Below, in pieces: positions 1 to 11,850 of a stretch of 64,000 bases of DNA (position 1 is the stretch's first letter; each line of letters begins with the position of its first letter). The notes beneath the pieces are model-generated. The model did no database searches. It worked only from the letters and a program-made list of their open reading frames with translations, and was not told where the DNA came from. The DNA comes from Dromiciops gliroides. Taxonomy: Eukaryota > Chordata > Mammalia > Microbiotheria > Microbiotheriidae. The stretch spans positions 678,372,314 through 678,436,313 of the forward strand of contig NC_057862.1 of the NCBI RefSeq assembly GCF_019393635.1, given 5' to 3'. The position numbers were made by a program, and so were the translations under genes.

Positions 1-83
1 GTTAAAATCTGACCTCAGACACTTGACACTAGCTGTGTGACCTTGGGAAAGTCACTTAACCCCCATTGCCCCACCAAAAAAAA
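1..83 (+). mobile_element. Short tRNA-derived SINE (WSINE1-like), 5' end outside the window
   Basis: GACCTCAGACACTTGACACT, CTAGCTGTGTGACC, AAGTCACTTAACCCCCATTG and an A-tail. Confidence 0.9.
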
Positions 84-322
84 GAATGAATACGATCAAT
101 GACCTGCCACTGCTCCAGAAGGCTGGATTCCTGCTTCCCATCTCTTGGCTAAGACATGATGGACTAGAGAGGTCAACCAAGAAATGAGATATCTGCAGGC
201 ATGGCCAATGAGTGCATTTGTTTTAACTTATTGTATTTTTTTAAGGAAAAGCTTTATTGGGGGGGGGTAGGAATATTAATTGGGCAAATAGTGTAACAAA
301 AACTTTTTAAAAGAATATTGAT

Positions 323-489
323 GGGGGCAGCTAGGTGGCGCAGTGGATAAATTACCAGCCCTGGATTCAGAGGACCTGAGTTCAAATCCAGTATCAGACA
401 CTTGATACTTACTAGCTGAATGACCCTGGGCAAGTCACTTAACCCTCAATGCCCCACAAAACAAAACTAAACAAAGCAAACAAACAAAA
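323..489 (+). mobile_element. Short tRNA-derived SINE (WSINE1-like), full length
   Basis: Head GGGGGCAGCTAGGTGGCGCA, B-box-like GAGTTCAAATCC, and a tail of CAAAACAAAACTAAAC type. Mobilised by L1 machinery, to judge from the A-rich tail. Confidence 0.92.
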
Positions 490-709
490 GAAAAACATTG
501 ATCTCTCACTTAGGAAATATACAAAAGAGAGTGGAAGGGCCACAGACAAGCAGGACAGGGCTGGAAATACAATGTTAAACTGACCATATATCTTAAAAGT
601 GGTACATAGTACAGGTTAATTGTTGCATGCAACTTTCTTTTTCTATTTTGTGTATGTGTGTGTTTGTGTTTTTTATGTGGAAGTTTTCCTGTTTGTCAAA
701 CTCATAATG

Positions 710-793
710 AAAGAAAGAAAGGAAGGAAGGAAGGAAGGAAGGAAGGAAGGAAGGAAGGAAGGAAGGAAGGAAGGAAGGAAGGAAGGAAGGAAG
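710..793 (+). repeat. (GGAA)n microsatellite
   Basis: Short AAAG units grade into about 18 GGAA units. Confidence 0.95.
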
Positions 794-799
794 ACATTT

Positions 800-1050
800 A
801 GAGCTGGTAGCTATGTGGTGCAATGGATAGAACAATTGTCCTAGTGTTAAGAAGACAGGAGTTCAAATCCTACCTTATACACTTAGTAGCTGTGTGTCTC
901 TGGACAAGTCACTTACCACCACCACCCCCAGCCTCAGTTTCCTCATCTGTCAAGTGAAGCTACTAATAGCACCTACCTCACACTGTTGTTGCCTGGGCCA
1001 AATGCGATTAAGATGTGTAAAATACTTTGCTTAAACTTCAAATTGTTACG
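800..1050 (+). mobile_element. MIR-like SINE
   Basis: AGGAGTTCAAATCCTACCTT, CTCAGTTTCCTCATCTGTCA, TAGCACCTACCTCACACTGT. Confidence 0.8.
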
Positions 1051-1076
1051 TAAAAAAGCAATTAAGGAACCTCAGA

Positions 1077-1219
1077 GGGGCAGCTAGGTGGCACAGTGGA
1101 TAAAGCAGCAGCCCTGGATTCAGGAGGACCTGAGTTCAAATCCGACCTCAGATACTTGACACTTACTAGCTGTGTGACCTTGGGCAAGGCACTTAACCCT
1201 CATTGATCCCCACCCCAAA
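1077..1219 (+). mobile_element. Short tRNA-derived SINE (WSINE1-like)
   Basis: GGGGCAGCTAGGTGGCACAG head to CCACCCCAAAA tail. Confidence 0.92.
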
Positions 1220-1350
1220 AGGAACCTCAGAAGTCATATAGTCTAACGCTCTAACTTTACATTTGAAGAAGCTGAGGTCTGCAGAGATTAAATGACTTAC
1301 CTGAGGTCACATAACTAGTAAATGGCAGAGCCAGAATTTGGGCTAAACAT
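1220..1350 (-). mobile_element. MIR fragment, minus strand
   Basis: GAAGAAGCTGAGGTCTGCAG and GAGGTCACATAACTAGTAAA. Confidence 0.75.
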
Positions 1351-2456
1351 TAGTAAACAGAAGTTGGAGGTTGAGGTCCTGGTCTCGAGTCATGAGATAG
1401 AGGGGTTTTAGCAGCTGGCACAGCCCCAGATTTTGTGAGAAGAGGTGCTAACCAGACTGAAGTAAGAGGATGTCAGACTTCAGAACGGTCAGATGCAGGG
1501 GTGAGGGCAGCCTGCAGCCAAGATCACTCTGGCACAATCTCTCCAGAGGCCCCCCTAACCTGGTCAATAAGGGACCTGGGGATGACCTGGTGGTCCCCAG
1601 AGAAGACAGCAGAGTCAGTGAATCAAGAGTCTCCTCCTAGGTCTTGGGAACCTTCCCCAGGAGGAGGAGGGGTCCTTTCCCAGGAAACCTGGCCTGCAGG
1701 CTGCCAGGCAGGCTTGTTAAGCTAACAAGAAGCTCTCACCCCTTAATGAGAAATCTTGGGTGCACCCCACCTGGGGAATAATTTACTAATTAAAGACTGA
1801 AAAGACTGGTTCTCTGCATTGCTGGGGAGGTAGAGCGGGGATGAGGAGAGCAGAGAGAGAATGGTGGGGGTGGGGGAGGACATTGAGCTCAAAGGCTACA
1901 AAGAGAAGGGGAGCAGTGGGGACACGCCCCCTTCTGGAAGGGGAAAAGGAGCAGCTTTGGCTCGAACCTCAGCCTGTTCACCCCTGGCCTGGCCTCCTAG
2001 AGAGAAGGCACTGTTGGGTACAGGAAAATAGACTTGGAAGAAAAGGTATCTCTGGATATTTCTTCCAGGTCTGTGTCTCCTTTCTGTTTCTGGGGAGGGA
2101 AAGGGGTTGGGGGGAAGCTGATATTGGAACTAAGAGCAGCGGCTCTCTCCTTTTCTAATCCAGAGGCTTCAGGAGGATTTCCCTCAACTCCTACCCAGCC
2201 TCCCATCTCCCACCACCTCCATGTCAGTCCTTAATCTTCAGTGTTCAAGAACTCTTGATTTTAGCAGCATAGCTCATCCTTCCACTGAGCTATGTCCTGG
2301 CCCCTCCATTCCGGGGTCAACAACAGTCTAGTGGCAACAGAAGAATTGTTATCCCTCCATAACCAGCCTTCTAGCGATGCATCGGTATGAATTCAAGAAG
2401 ATTGGCACTCCAATCATTCTGCTTCTAGCCAACTCTGATTAAGAATAATAAGAATT

Positions 2457-2599
2457 GGGGGCAGCTGGGTGGTGCAGTGGATAAAGCACTGGCCCTGGAT
2501 TCAGGAGGACCTGAGTTCAAATCCAGATTCAGACACTTGACACACTTACTAGCTTGTGACTCTGGGCAAGTCGCTTAACCCTCATTTCCCCACAAAAAA
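2457..2599 (+). mobile_element. Short tRNA-derived SINE with 16-bp target duplication
   Basis: Flanked by AAGAATAATAAGAATT at 2441-2456 and 2600-2615, a perfect target-site duplication marking a fairly young insertion. Confidence 0.96.
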
Positions 2600-2619
2600 A
2601 AGAATAATAAGAATTTATT

Positions 2620-2881
2620 TTGATAATGCTTTAATGCTCACAAAGCCTTTTACTCACAACAAACCTCTGAGTTTTTGGAGTTTTCTTGTCAAAGATATTG
2701 GAATTGTTTGCTCTTTCCTTCTCCAGCTCATTTTACAGATGAAGAAACTGAAGCAAACAGGGCTAAGTAGCTTGCCCAGGGTCACAGAGCTAGTAAGTAT
2801 CTGAAACAAAATTTGAACTCCGGAAGGTGAGTCTTCCTGACTCCAGGCCCAACACTCTATCCACTACACCACCTAGCTGCC
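2620..2881 (-). mobile_element. MAR1-like CORE-SINE, minus strand
   Basis: Reverse of the GAGCTGGAGAAGGAAATGGC body and GGCAGCTAGGTGGTGTAG head. Confidence 0.88.
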
Positions 2882-2889
2882 CTGAGTTA

Positions 2890-3050
2890 GGTCCTAGGAA
2901 TATTATTATGCCCATTTACAGATGGGAAAACTGAGGTTCTAGAACCTGAATCAACTTGTTTATGGTCACAGGGTTATGAAATATGCAAGATACAATTTAA
3001 GCCCATATCTCCTGACTCCAAGTCCAAAATTCTTTCCACCATTCCATTTT
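2890..3050 (-). mobile_element. MIR fragment, minus strand
   Basis: TTACAGATGGGAAAACTGAG and TATGGTCACAGGGTTATG. Confidence 0.7.
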
Positions 3051-3176
3051 CCTATTCTAGTAAATTTGTCCTTACATTGAGCCAAAATCTGCCTCTGTAA
3101 TTTCTACCTGTTGGCTCTAGCTCTGTCCCCTGATAAACAGAATAAGTCTGATTTTCAAATAGTTTAAGGGTGCTAT

Positions 3177-3345
3177 CATGGGAGGTAGTATGATGTGTGG
3201 AAAGAGACTTGGCTTTGAAGGCAGAGGTTGTGAGTTGGATCCCAAGCCGGTGCCCTAGGGTAAGTCACTATCTTAAGTCTCGAGATTTCCCCATTTTCAA
3301 AATGATGGGGTTGGGCTAACTGATCAAAGACCCTTGTAGCTCATG
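3177..3345 (+). mobile_element. MIR-like SINE, old
   Basis: GGTAGTATGATGTGTGGAAA, GGGTAAGTCACTATCTTAAG and CCATTTTCAAAATGATGGGG follow the MIR order at low identity. Confidence 0.65.
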
Positions 3346-3389
3346 TGAGTGAGATATGCGCCTGCTTATGCCCAGATCGATCCACAGGG

Positions 3390-4250
3390 AAGACTGGGCG
3401 GGGGATGAAGGCTTAAAAGCATTGAATTGTTACCTGTGACTTAAACTGAACAGAATAAGCGAATGAATCCCTGTCCGCACAAGAAGGTACTCTCATCCCT
3501 TTCTCTGTCTTCTAGAAATCAAAGCGGAATTCCCAGAGCCAGAATGTCTCAAAAGGACATTCTCCTCAGAGGAATCTTCAGTCCCCAGACTGAGGTCTCT
3601 GTGCATTTACCATGCCATTCGCTCTCTCTATAGGGACGGACGCCTGGGTTGCTTTCGAATGACCGACTCAGTGGCTCCGTCATTGACGAAGGGTGGTTAG
3701 GACATTTGCACAAGTTCCTTTTTGACCGTCAACCAGCCCCGTATCCACGAAGGTCTGGATGGGAAAGAGCACGGACTCTGCCCTGTGGTTTGCTCCTCTG
3801 CTCAGGTCGGAGCAGGCCCTCGCTCCCTGGCCCCCTAGAGAAGGCTGTGCTCCAAGACGTGGCAGGATATGGCCCTCGATGAGTGTGTGTGTCAGGCTTT
3901 CCTCTAGAGCAATATGGAGCGGCTTAATGCAAAGCTGTTTTTCCAGCCAGAGTGCTTGGGCTGTTGCCATCCATATGACGAAGGGATCCTCGCTGCAGAG
4001 GGGGAGGAAGGGGGAGGCCCTCCGCCCCCCAACTCATTCCATCGCTTTCTCTCATTCCCTTTTTCTCTCCTTTTCCCTCCTCCCCCAACCCTACCCCCAA
4101 GCCTTGAAAGGGGATTTAGGAAAATACAGCCATGCGTCTCTGGGAGCCTCCTCTTTGGCAGCAGAGGGGCCCTTTGCTGGGGGCTCTGCCTGCTGTCTGT
4201 TCTGGACATTTAGAATTATTAGTGGCAGCCTGTTTCCGTCCGCTTGTGAG
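3390..4250. promoter_or_regulatory. Repeat-poor, CpG-bearing block about 9.5 kb upstream of EMX1
   Basis: Between SINE-rich flanks this stretch shows no SINE, MIR or LINE signature and keeps CpG sites (GGACGGACGC, GACCGACTCAG, CCGTCATTGACGAAGG). It includes CTTAATGCAAAGC (POU-like) and TTACCTGTGA. It looks like conserved non-coding sequence or an unrecognised distal promoter. The open frame at 3759-4469 runs into a simple repeat and is not convincing. Confidence 0.35.
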
Positions 4251-4251
4251 C

Positions 4252-4254
<3 letters not shown>

Positions 4255-4329
<75 letters not shown>

Positions 4330-4609
4330 GAGACAGAGACAGTGACAGAGAAACAGAGACAATGACAGACACAATGACAGAGAGAAACAGAGACAGAGAC
4401 AATGACAGAGAGAGAGAGAAAGAAACCGAGACAGAGACAGAGACAATGACAGAGAAACAGAGACAATGACAGACACAATGACAGAAAGAAACAGAGAGAG
4501 AAACAGAGACAATGACACACTGAGAGAGAAACAGAGACAGAGACAATGACAGAGAGAAAAAGAGAGAAACAGAGACAGAGACAATGACAGAGAAACAGAG
4601 AGAGACAAT

Positions 4610-4655
<46 letters not shown>
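4255..4655 (+). repeat. Compound TG / AG / ACAGAG-type simple repeat
   Basis: (GT)n leads into (GA)n, then about 300 bp of degenerate purine-rich units built from GAGACAGAGACAATGACAG, and a final (AG)n. Long Ser/Leu or Arg/Glu frames here are artefacts. Confidence 0.93.
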
Positions 4656-4657
<2 letters not shown>

Positions 4658-4784
4658 CTGCAAGTCTGTTAGTCTGTTTTGGGGGAGCTTTACCCTTCTG
4701 AAGGACTCCTCATAGAAGGTGGTAGCAAACTAGCTTTGGGGGTGATGGGGCTGAAGCTATTTTCCAGCATGAAATCCTTAGGGT

Positions 4785-5032
4785 AAAAATGGATAGAGCA
4801 CTGGAGTTAAGAAGTCTTGAGTTCAAATCCTGACTCAAGATACTTAATAACAATGTGACCCTGGGCATGTCACCTAACTTTTCTCAGTCTCAGCTTCCTC
4901 ATTTGTGAAATGGAGATAACCATAGCACCTACCTCCCAGAGTCGCTGTGAGAATCAAATGAGATAATATTTTGAAAGTGTTTTGCAAATCTTAAAGTGCT
5001 AAGCAAATGCTAGGTCTTATTAGCTATTTTTA
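4785..5032 (+). mobile_element. MIR-like SINE
   Basis: TGAGTTCAAATCCTGACTCA, CTCATTTGTGAAATGGAGAT, AAGTGCTAAGCAAATGCTAG. Confidence 0.82.
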
Positions 5033-5064
5033 TTAGCTGTCTCTGTCTTTCTGCATCTTTTCAA

Positions 5065-5200
5065 TGGAGGTCTTCGTTTCCTTTCTCTCCTTCCCTTCCT
5101 CCTTCCCTCCCTTCCTTCTCCCCTCGTCCTCCCTCTCCCTTTCTTCTTCATTTCCTTCCTTTCTTCTTTGCCTCCCCACCCCTCTCTTTTCTCCATGATA
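5065..5200 (+). repeat. Pyrimidine-rich simple sequence
   Basis: CTTCC/CTCCC mixtures over about 130 bp. Confidence 0.8.
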
Positions 5201-5309
5201 ACATAAATCAAAAGAGAGTGACTAGAGGGAAGAAGGACAGGAAAAGGCACTACACCCTGAACAGAAGCAGTGGTGGTCTGCTTAAGGCCTCTCCCTAAAC
5301 AATCTCTTA

Positions 5310-5560
5310 TTGTTCAGTCCTATCCAATTCTATGTGTTCCCATGGACTCTTGCCCATAGGGTTTTCTTGGCAAAGAAGCTGGAGTGGTTTGCCATTTCCT
5401 TCTCCAGTGTGTCCCTGTTTTACAGATGAGGAACGGAGGCAAAGAGAGGTTAAGTGACTTGCCCAGGGTCAATCAGCTAATATCTGAGATCAGATTTGAA
5501 CTCAGACCTTCCTGACTAGAGGTCCAGTGATTTTATCTACTGCACTACCTAACTGCCCAA
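5310..5560 (-). mobile_element. MAR1-like CORE-SINE, minus strand
   Basis: GTTTTCTTGGCAAAGAAGCT and TGGTTTGCCATTTCCTTCTC, with the head reverse CACTACCTAACTGCCC. Confidence 0.9.
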
Positions 5561-5738
5561 ACAACTCCTTACTTTATGGCTTTTAACTCTGAGCTCCCTC
5601 AAGTCTTTGGATAGACACAGCTTGTCCTCTATACGTTTACCTTTGTGGATCTCTCTAGAATTGCTTATATCTCAGAACACTGGCAGTAATGGCAGAGATA
5701 ATAGTCCTTGCCCTTTAGAGAGCTCTGGCATGATAGAA

Positions 5739-5985
5739 GGGCAGCTGGGTGGCACACTGGATAGAGTAAGAGCCTGGAGTCAGTAGGATCTGAGTTCATT
5801 TAACCTCAGAAGCTTACTAGCTGTGTGACCCTGGACAAGTCACTTCACTCTATTTGTCTCAGTTTCCTCATCTGTAAAATGAACTAGAGAAGGAAATAGC
5901 AAAATACTCCAGTATCTTTGTAAAAAAAAAACCCAAATGGGGTCACAAAGAGTCAGATGCAACTAAAAATGGCTGAACAACAATG
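5739..5985 (+). mobile_element. MAR1-like CORE-SINE
   Basis: GGGCAGCTGGGTGGCACACT head; 3' end GGCTGAACAACAA. Confidence 0.92.
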
Positions 5986-6069
5986 GCCTGATAAGTCATG
6001 GGCTCTAGCTTTGGGAGTATTTCCAAAATGTGTTCGTAGGCTCATAAATTTGAAACTAGTACCTTAAAA

Positions 6070-6225
6070 TCCTTAAAAACCAATTAATCTAACCCTCTAA
6101 CTTTACAGATAAGAAAAAAAGGCACAGAGAGGTTATGTAGCTTGCCCAGGGTCACACAGCTAGTAAGCATCTGAGACAGGATTTGAATTCAGATCTTTCT
6201 GATTTGAAGTCCAGTGTCCTATCCA
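6070..6225 (-). mobile_element. MIR-like SINE, minus strand
   Basis: TTGCCCAGGGTCACACAGCT and GATTTGAATTCAGATCTTTC. Confidence 0.8.
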
Positions 6226-6383
6226 TGTGTGTGCATATATCTATTGGTGGGACACTGGTGCTAAGAATTTAATCCAATCCCCCAGGGCATATGTGAATGC
6301 ACAAGGATTCGTGCGTTTCTGTCTTTGTGTGCAGAAGCATGTGAACATGCCTGTATTTACATGCAGATTGTTAAGAGATCTAT

Positions 6384-6472
6384 GGAGGTTCAAATCCAGC
6401 CTCAGACACTTGACACGACCTGTGTAACCCTGGGCAAGTTACTTAACCCTCACTGCCCCACAAAAAAAAAAG
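6384..6472 (+). mobile_element. 5'-truncated short SINE
   Basis: Begins at GGTTCAAATCCAGCCTCAG and ends CCACAAAAAAAAAA. The head is missing. Confidence 0.88.
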
Positions 6473-7039
6473 AACTATGGATCCTCTGAGTGGGAAGTGA
6501 CCTGAGAGATGCTCTAATACCACCTCTTGTTTCACAGAGGAGAGCCCTGAGCCAATCATGGGGAAAGATCTGCCCAAGGTCACACAAGGAAGCCAGGACT
6601 AGCGTGCAAATTATTTGTGTGATTAAGGATATGTGTGTACATGTATTGGAGGAGCACTTGGGAGTATCCAGCAGCCACCGACTTAGGGTGAAAGTCTGAA
6701 TTGGACATAGAGATGGGAAGCTATCCATGTGGAGCTAAACTGGAAGCCATAGGTGGGCAGGAGCTTGTCAAGGGAAGGTGTATAAAGGGAGAAGAGTAGC
6801 AAGGGCTGAATCTCAGGGAACATCTACACATGGGAGATTAGAAGACAAAGGAAGAGAAGCAAGAGAGAGGCACCAACAAGGAAAAGGAAGAGAGAGAGGC
6901 CAGAGGGGAACCTGGAGAGTGCTCAGCATCCTGGAAGCTAAGGGAGGAGAGCTTTGCAGGAGCGGATAGCCAGAGAGGGCAAAGAAGATGAATGAATTCT
7001 GAGCAAAAGCTGTTGAATCTGTTAACTACAGCGGACCCT

Positions 7040-7450
7040 CAGCATCTCACACCTGGACTCCTGCAATAGCAAGCCTCTCCCCACTCCAGTCCATCTTCCA
7101 TTCAACTGCTAAAGTGATTTTCCTAAAAAGCAGGTTTGATTGTGTCACCCCATACCCGATAAACGTCAGTGACTCCCTATTACCTCAAGGATCAAATACA
7201 AAATGCTTTTGGACAAAAGCCCTTCCTAAGCCAGCTCCCCTCCTAACTTCCAGTCTTCTTATAACTTATTCCCCAACACGGTCTCTTTGATCCAGAGACA
7301 CTCACCTCCTGGCTGAACAAGACACTCTTGGCTCCAGGCATTTTTTTTTCTGGCTGCCTTCCTTTCCTGGAACGCTCTCCCTCCTCCACTCCCACTACTG
7401 ACCTCCTTGGCTTCCTTTAAGTCCCAACTAAAATCTACAGGAGGGAAAGC
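7040..7450 (-). mobile_element. L2 LINE fragment, minus strand
   Basis: CTAAAGTGATTTTCCTAAAA, GTCAGTGACTCCCTATTACC and CCTTTCCTGGAACGCTCTCC follow the reverse of the L2 3' region in order, as known from other mammals. Confidence 0.75.
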
Positions 7451-7984
7451 CCGGATCCCACCAGGAGGAAATGGACAGAAGGCTTCAGGAAAGTGGAGAA
7501 TGCAGAGACTTTGAATAATAGAAGTGGGCTGCCTCAGGAGGAGGCTGGTACAGCAGTGGTCTGATGGACTGGGCTTGTAAAGGAGAGCCCTGAGTTAGAT
7601 GGGGAAGACAGTAGAAGAGGAGGTTTAGGCAGCAAAGGAATTTTGTTGAATTCAATGACGCGACCTCATTAGGCTGAGATTCTTTAGGGGAAGGGATCTT
7701 CAAATAGGAGAGGAAGGGGGCCGATCACCGGGGAAATGCTGCTGAGGGAGAGTTAAAACAGCTGGGAGGCAAATTTGCATTACAAAATGCAAGCTATAGC
7801 ACCTCAAAGTAGAAGAGGAAACAAATATGAAGTCAAAATAGATGAAGTTAGGCATGTAGACTGGGGATAGAGACTGCACCTGTGAATTCCCTGCTTACAG
7901 GGAACTCCCAGAGAGTAGGACACCTTCTCCCCCCCCCCCCAACCCCCACTTCCAACTTACAGTCCATTGCCTAGATCTACTTTT

Positions 7985-8200
7985 GGTCTTAGGACCCCTT
8001 TAAACTCTTAAAATTATTGCAGACCCGTCCCCACCAAGAGCTTTTGTTTATGTGGGTTATATCTAAAGGCATTTACTGTATTAGAAATTGAAATCTTAGT
8101 ATTGTTATGAATACCGTCTTGACTCTTGGAAACTCTCCTAAAGGGATCTCAGGGACCTTCGGGGGTTCCCAGGCCACAATTTGAGAACTAGTGGCTTAGA
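7985..8200. mobile_element. Old interspersed repeat of unnamed family
   Basis: AGAGCTTTTGTTTATGTGGG, TTATATCTAAAGGC and CACAATTTGAGAACTAGTGG resemble an old mammalian dispersed element, possibly a DNA transposon. I cannot name it. Confidence 0.45.
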
Positions 8201-8699
8201 GCACTGAGAGGTTAAGGGACTCATCCAGGGTGACACAAATAGGCTGAGTCTGGGAAGTACCCTTGGCTTCCAGGACAGCTATCTATCCATGAAGCCCGAT
8301 TGCCTCTCTACAAATGTGAGGTAGGTTGAAATGATAATAACTGACATTTAGACAGTGTTTAAGTTTCATGTATGGCACTCAACATACATTGATTAGCTCA
8401 TTTTATCCTTGCAGACACCCACTGGAGGCTGCTCCTACAGATATTATCAAGTCCATTTTATAGATGAGTTTAAGCGGCTTGCCTGAGAGGGATGGCCTGG
8501 GAACTGGGAGACCTGCATTCTTGTATTGGTTCAGCTGTCCCATCTTAGACAATCCAAGGAGCATCTCTGGGCGTTCGTTCATTAAATAGGTATAATGAAA
8601 TGTGAATGATAAAGAGTTTTGAAAGCACTCTCCAAGTGAATTGAGGATATTCAGTCTGGTTAAAGGAAGATGGCCCAAGGGGGAGCGGGGAGATTTGGG

Positions 8700-8867
8700 A
8701 GGAGGGGAGAGGAGGTCCGGCACAAGAGTTGTCTTCACATATTTGAAGGGCTAGCACCTGGGATTAAATTTGTCTTTGCCCCTAGAGGGAAGAATTCGAG
8801 CAATGAATGAGAGTTGGAGGTGGCTCAGAAAAAGGAGGAAGTTCCTAGTAGTTTGCACTGCCCAGAC

Positions 8868-8921
<54 letters not shown>

Positions 8922-9050
8922 GAAGGGGCTGCCTGTGGAGAGAGTGAGTTGTACGGTCATAGAGCCAAGGCTGGGTGACCATTTGTTTCAGTTTGGGGGA
9001 CCAGGTGACCTGGGAGGTGCCTTCCAGCCCCAAGAGTCTATGATTCTAAT
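8700..9050 (+). mobile_element. L3/CR1-like LINE 3' end
   Basis: CACATATTTGAAGGGCTAGC, GGAAGGGGCTGCCTGTGGAG and the typical terminal GTGCCTTCCAGCCCCAAGAG with TCTATGATTCTA. A CA repeat has grown inside it. Confidence 0.7.
8872..8919 (+). repeat. (CA)n microsatellite inside an L3/CR1-like fragment
   Basis: About 24 CA dinucleotides, flanked on both sides by the CR1-like remnant at 8700-9050. Confidence 0.95.
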
Positions 9051-10104
9051 GAATAATAATAATTGCTTACATTTATATAGGACATTAAGGATTTAAAAGT
9101 ACTTTCTTTACAACACCTCCCTTAGGAAATAGAATAAAATCAGAAGAAACACTGAGAAATAAACTAGTTGACTCTGAGTTCCTTGGAGATAGGCATCTTG
9201 TTTGATCTAAATTGTCTACGTCCCGGCATAATGCTCTGCCCACACTTTACTTAATAAATGAGTGATAAGTGTTATTTGAATGACTGTGTAGACCAGACTT
9301 TGGAGCAATGAATACATATAGTAGGAATTAGGAGAACTCTGAGAAGGCTGATGTATAGGATTTGCATCATAGAGAATGCTCAGCCTTGCTGAGAGAGAGG
9401 GTAAGTCTGGTGATCTAGTCTCAGGTCCCTTTGGGGGGCGATGTGTGGGTGATGGGGAGGGAGGGGCTGATCAGAATCCACTCCACAGCCTGGGATGCGT
9501 CCCCCAAGGCAGTGGAAGCAGCATTTCTTTCGGACCTTGTCTCTTTTCTATTTCTGTTCTTTCTTAAGTCTCTGAAGAGACCCGGGTCTCTTGGTTTTTA
9601 AGCGTCTCTGTTCCCATAGCTGCTTTCAGAAATTGGTGGTGGTGGGGGGTGATGGCACCCATTGTTTGGGGTAAGATCATACCTTCGCATTCAGCCTTCC
9701 CAAGACACATTGTGTAGACCCAGAGACAGCCCTAGCAGAAACCAATCCCCTGGGGAAATGAGGAGCACCTCCCCTTCCCCAAGACCCAGGTCCAGCATCC
9801 GAGGTTAGAGTAAAGGGGGGGGGGGGCAGCGCAGGTGCTATTTTCTTGGAAGTTATGAAAATTTGGTAGAGGAAATGACTGGATCTGTAACTGCTGGCTC
9901 AGTGATGTGGGAGTCAAGGAGAGGGGCGGGGAGTAGGAGAGACAGATACTGAGAAAAGATTGCGGGAGTAAGAGGAAGAAGGAATCAGTGGGAGAGGAAG
10001 AGAAAGGTGAGGGTGAAAGAGGGAGAGAAAAGAGAAAGACAAGAACGATATGAGAGGGAAAGAAAAGGAGGAGGAAGAGGATATATATATATATCAGTAT
10101 ACCT

Positions 10105-10330
10105 AGGCTAAGGGGTTTTCACTTTTTTGTGTTACTGATGTCTTGGACAGTTTGGCGAATCCTGTGGATCCCTTCTTAGAAGAAAGTTCTTAAATGCCTT
10201 AAATAAAATATATAGGACTACAAGGGAAACCAATTATCTTGAGATGCAATTTACTGACGGTTAAACAAGCAGACAGACAGACACAGACAGACACGCACAC
10301 TTCCCAGACGCGGGTTAAGAACCCCTATCT
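10105..10330. mobile_element. Old hAT-type non-autonomous DNA transposon
   Basis: Ends GCTAAGGGGTTTTCACTTTT and CGGGTTAAGAACCCCTATCT are roughly inverted (AGGGGTTCTTAACC-type termini). The internal CTGTGGATCCCTTCTTAGAA and GGGAAACCAATTATCTTGAG resemble a widespread mammalian MER-type element. Family name not certain. Confidence 0.6.
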
Positions 10331-10416
10331 TGGGTAGAGAAAGTGCGGTGGCGAACTCGAGGTGAGTTCGAGGGCCCGGGCTGGGTAGCCTCTTCTTTTC
10401 TCCTTCAGGGCCCGGT

Positions 10417-10606
10417 CTTTTCCTTCCTTCCTTCCTTCCTTCCTTCCTTCCTTCCTTCCTTCCTTCCTTCCTTCCTTCCTTCCTTCCTTCCTTCCTTCCT
10501 TCCTTCCTTCCTTCCTTCCTTCCTTCCTTCCTTCCTTCCTTCCTTCCTTCCTTCCTTCCTTCCTTCCTTCCTTCCTTCCTTCCTTCCTTCCTTCCTTCCT
10601 TCTTTC
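10417..10606 (+). repeat. (TTCC)n array, about 45 units
   Basis: About 180 bp of nearly perfect TTCC (GGAA on the minus strand), 3 kb upstream of the EMX1 start. GGAA arrays are clustered ETS-core sites. Confidence 0.97.
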
Positions 10607-10609
10607 CCT

Positions 10610-11780
10610 CCCCTCCCGGCCCCAGCCCGCAGAAGGGGCTGGAGCGGAGCTGCCGCGCGGGGGCATTTCAGCGCAGTCGAGTGGAAAATAGACTTTAAAC
10701 CCTCATTGTGGCTGAGCCGAGGGCACCGCGGGCTCCCGGGGGCTAACACAGCTCCCTGGAGCCGGGTCGGGGACAGACGCAAGAGCTGGCCTGGACTCTT
10801 GAGGGTGGCAGGGGGAAAGTCCGGGGAGAAGGTGGAACTGCCCAGGAAAGGACAGGGACTGGAAGCCGGGAGCTGAGCTCCTCTGGTGCCCTGATGTCCC
10901 CACTCTCGCGACCCCTCCTCAGCCCTTCTCCCTTCGCCCCTCCACTCACCACCCTGTGACTCCACATCAGCTCCGCCCCCCCCACCTCCTTCTACCCTCA
11001 GTCCCGACAGGTATCTGTAGGGCCCTGAATGAGGCCCCTCGACGGGCTTTCCCGTGGGTAAAGCGAAGGCTCCGAGGAAAAGTTTCCGAAATTATTATTA
11101 TTGTTATCGCTATTATAATATTAAGGAAAACAAAGGGAAAAGCCCGAAACGAATCAATTGAATTAAAGGCACCAGAATGAAGCGAAGTACGGGGAGCGGC
11201 CCCAAATCCCACCTGGGGGCAGCTGGGCCAGTCACCCCAAGACTGCGCCGGGCCTGGGCGTGAGATTGTGCCGGTGTGTGTGCTTGAGTATGACGGAGAG
11301 TGTGTGTGTCGCTGTGACGGGTGAGTGGATGTGACTGTGTGGCTGTGAGTGATCGTATATGTTTGTGCGTGACTACGCGGGCGTGTGTGTGATCCGTGTG
11401 TGTCTCGGTAGGTGCACTTGCAAGAGAACATTTGTTTTTGATTGTAGGTGTTTGCGTGTGTGACCGCATTATGCTTGCGTGTGACCCTATTCGTGTGTTT
11501 TCATGGTGTGTGGATGATATTCTCGTTTTAAAACATGTTTTGGGGGTGGGTGAAGTACGAACGAGCAAACTCCGAGATGTCAGTCAAGTACCCACACATT
11601 TTCTTGACGACCTTTGTCACTTGAGCGATAAGTCTGGACAGGGCCAGGGGGCGGACTGGCCCCTCTAAGGGACTTTTACAATTGGGATGCGCCTGCAGTC
11701 TTCTTAAGGTCTTCAGTGCGCTCGGAAATCCTAGCCCAGGGCTTGTGAATGCGGCCGGACTCTGCATTCGAAGTCAGAAG
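10610..11780. other. Unique upstream flank 2-3 kb before EMX1
   Basis: GC-rich, CpG-bearing sequence with no SINEs. It includes an AT-rich island at about 11085-11170 (ATTATTATTGTTATCG and AACGAATCAATTGAATTAAA) and a degenerate TG-rich tract at about 11275-11470. This could be proximal regulatory sequence. No gene is seen. Confidence 0.4.
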
Positions 11781-11784
11781 CAGT

Positions 11785-11850
<66 letters not shown>

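Noticed and set aside
4091-4663. Long Ser/Leu or Arg/Glu frames
   Set aside because: Translated AG/ACAG simple repeat.
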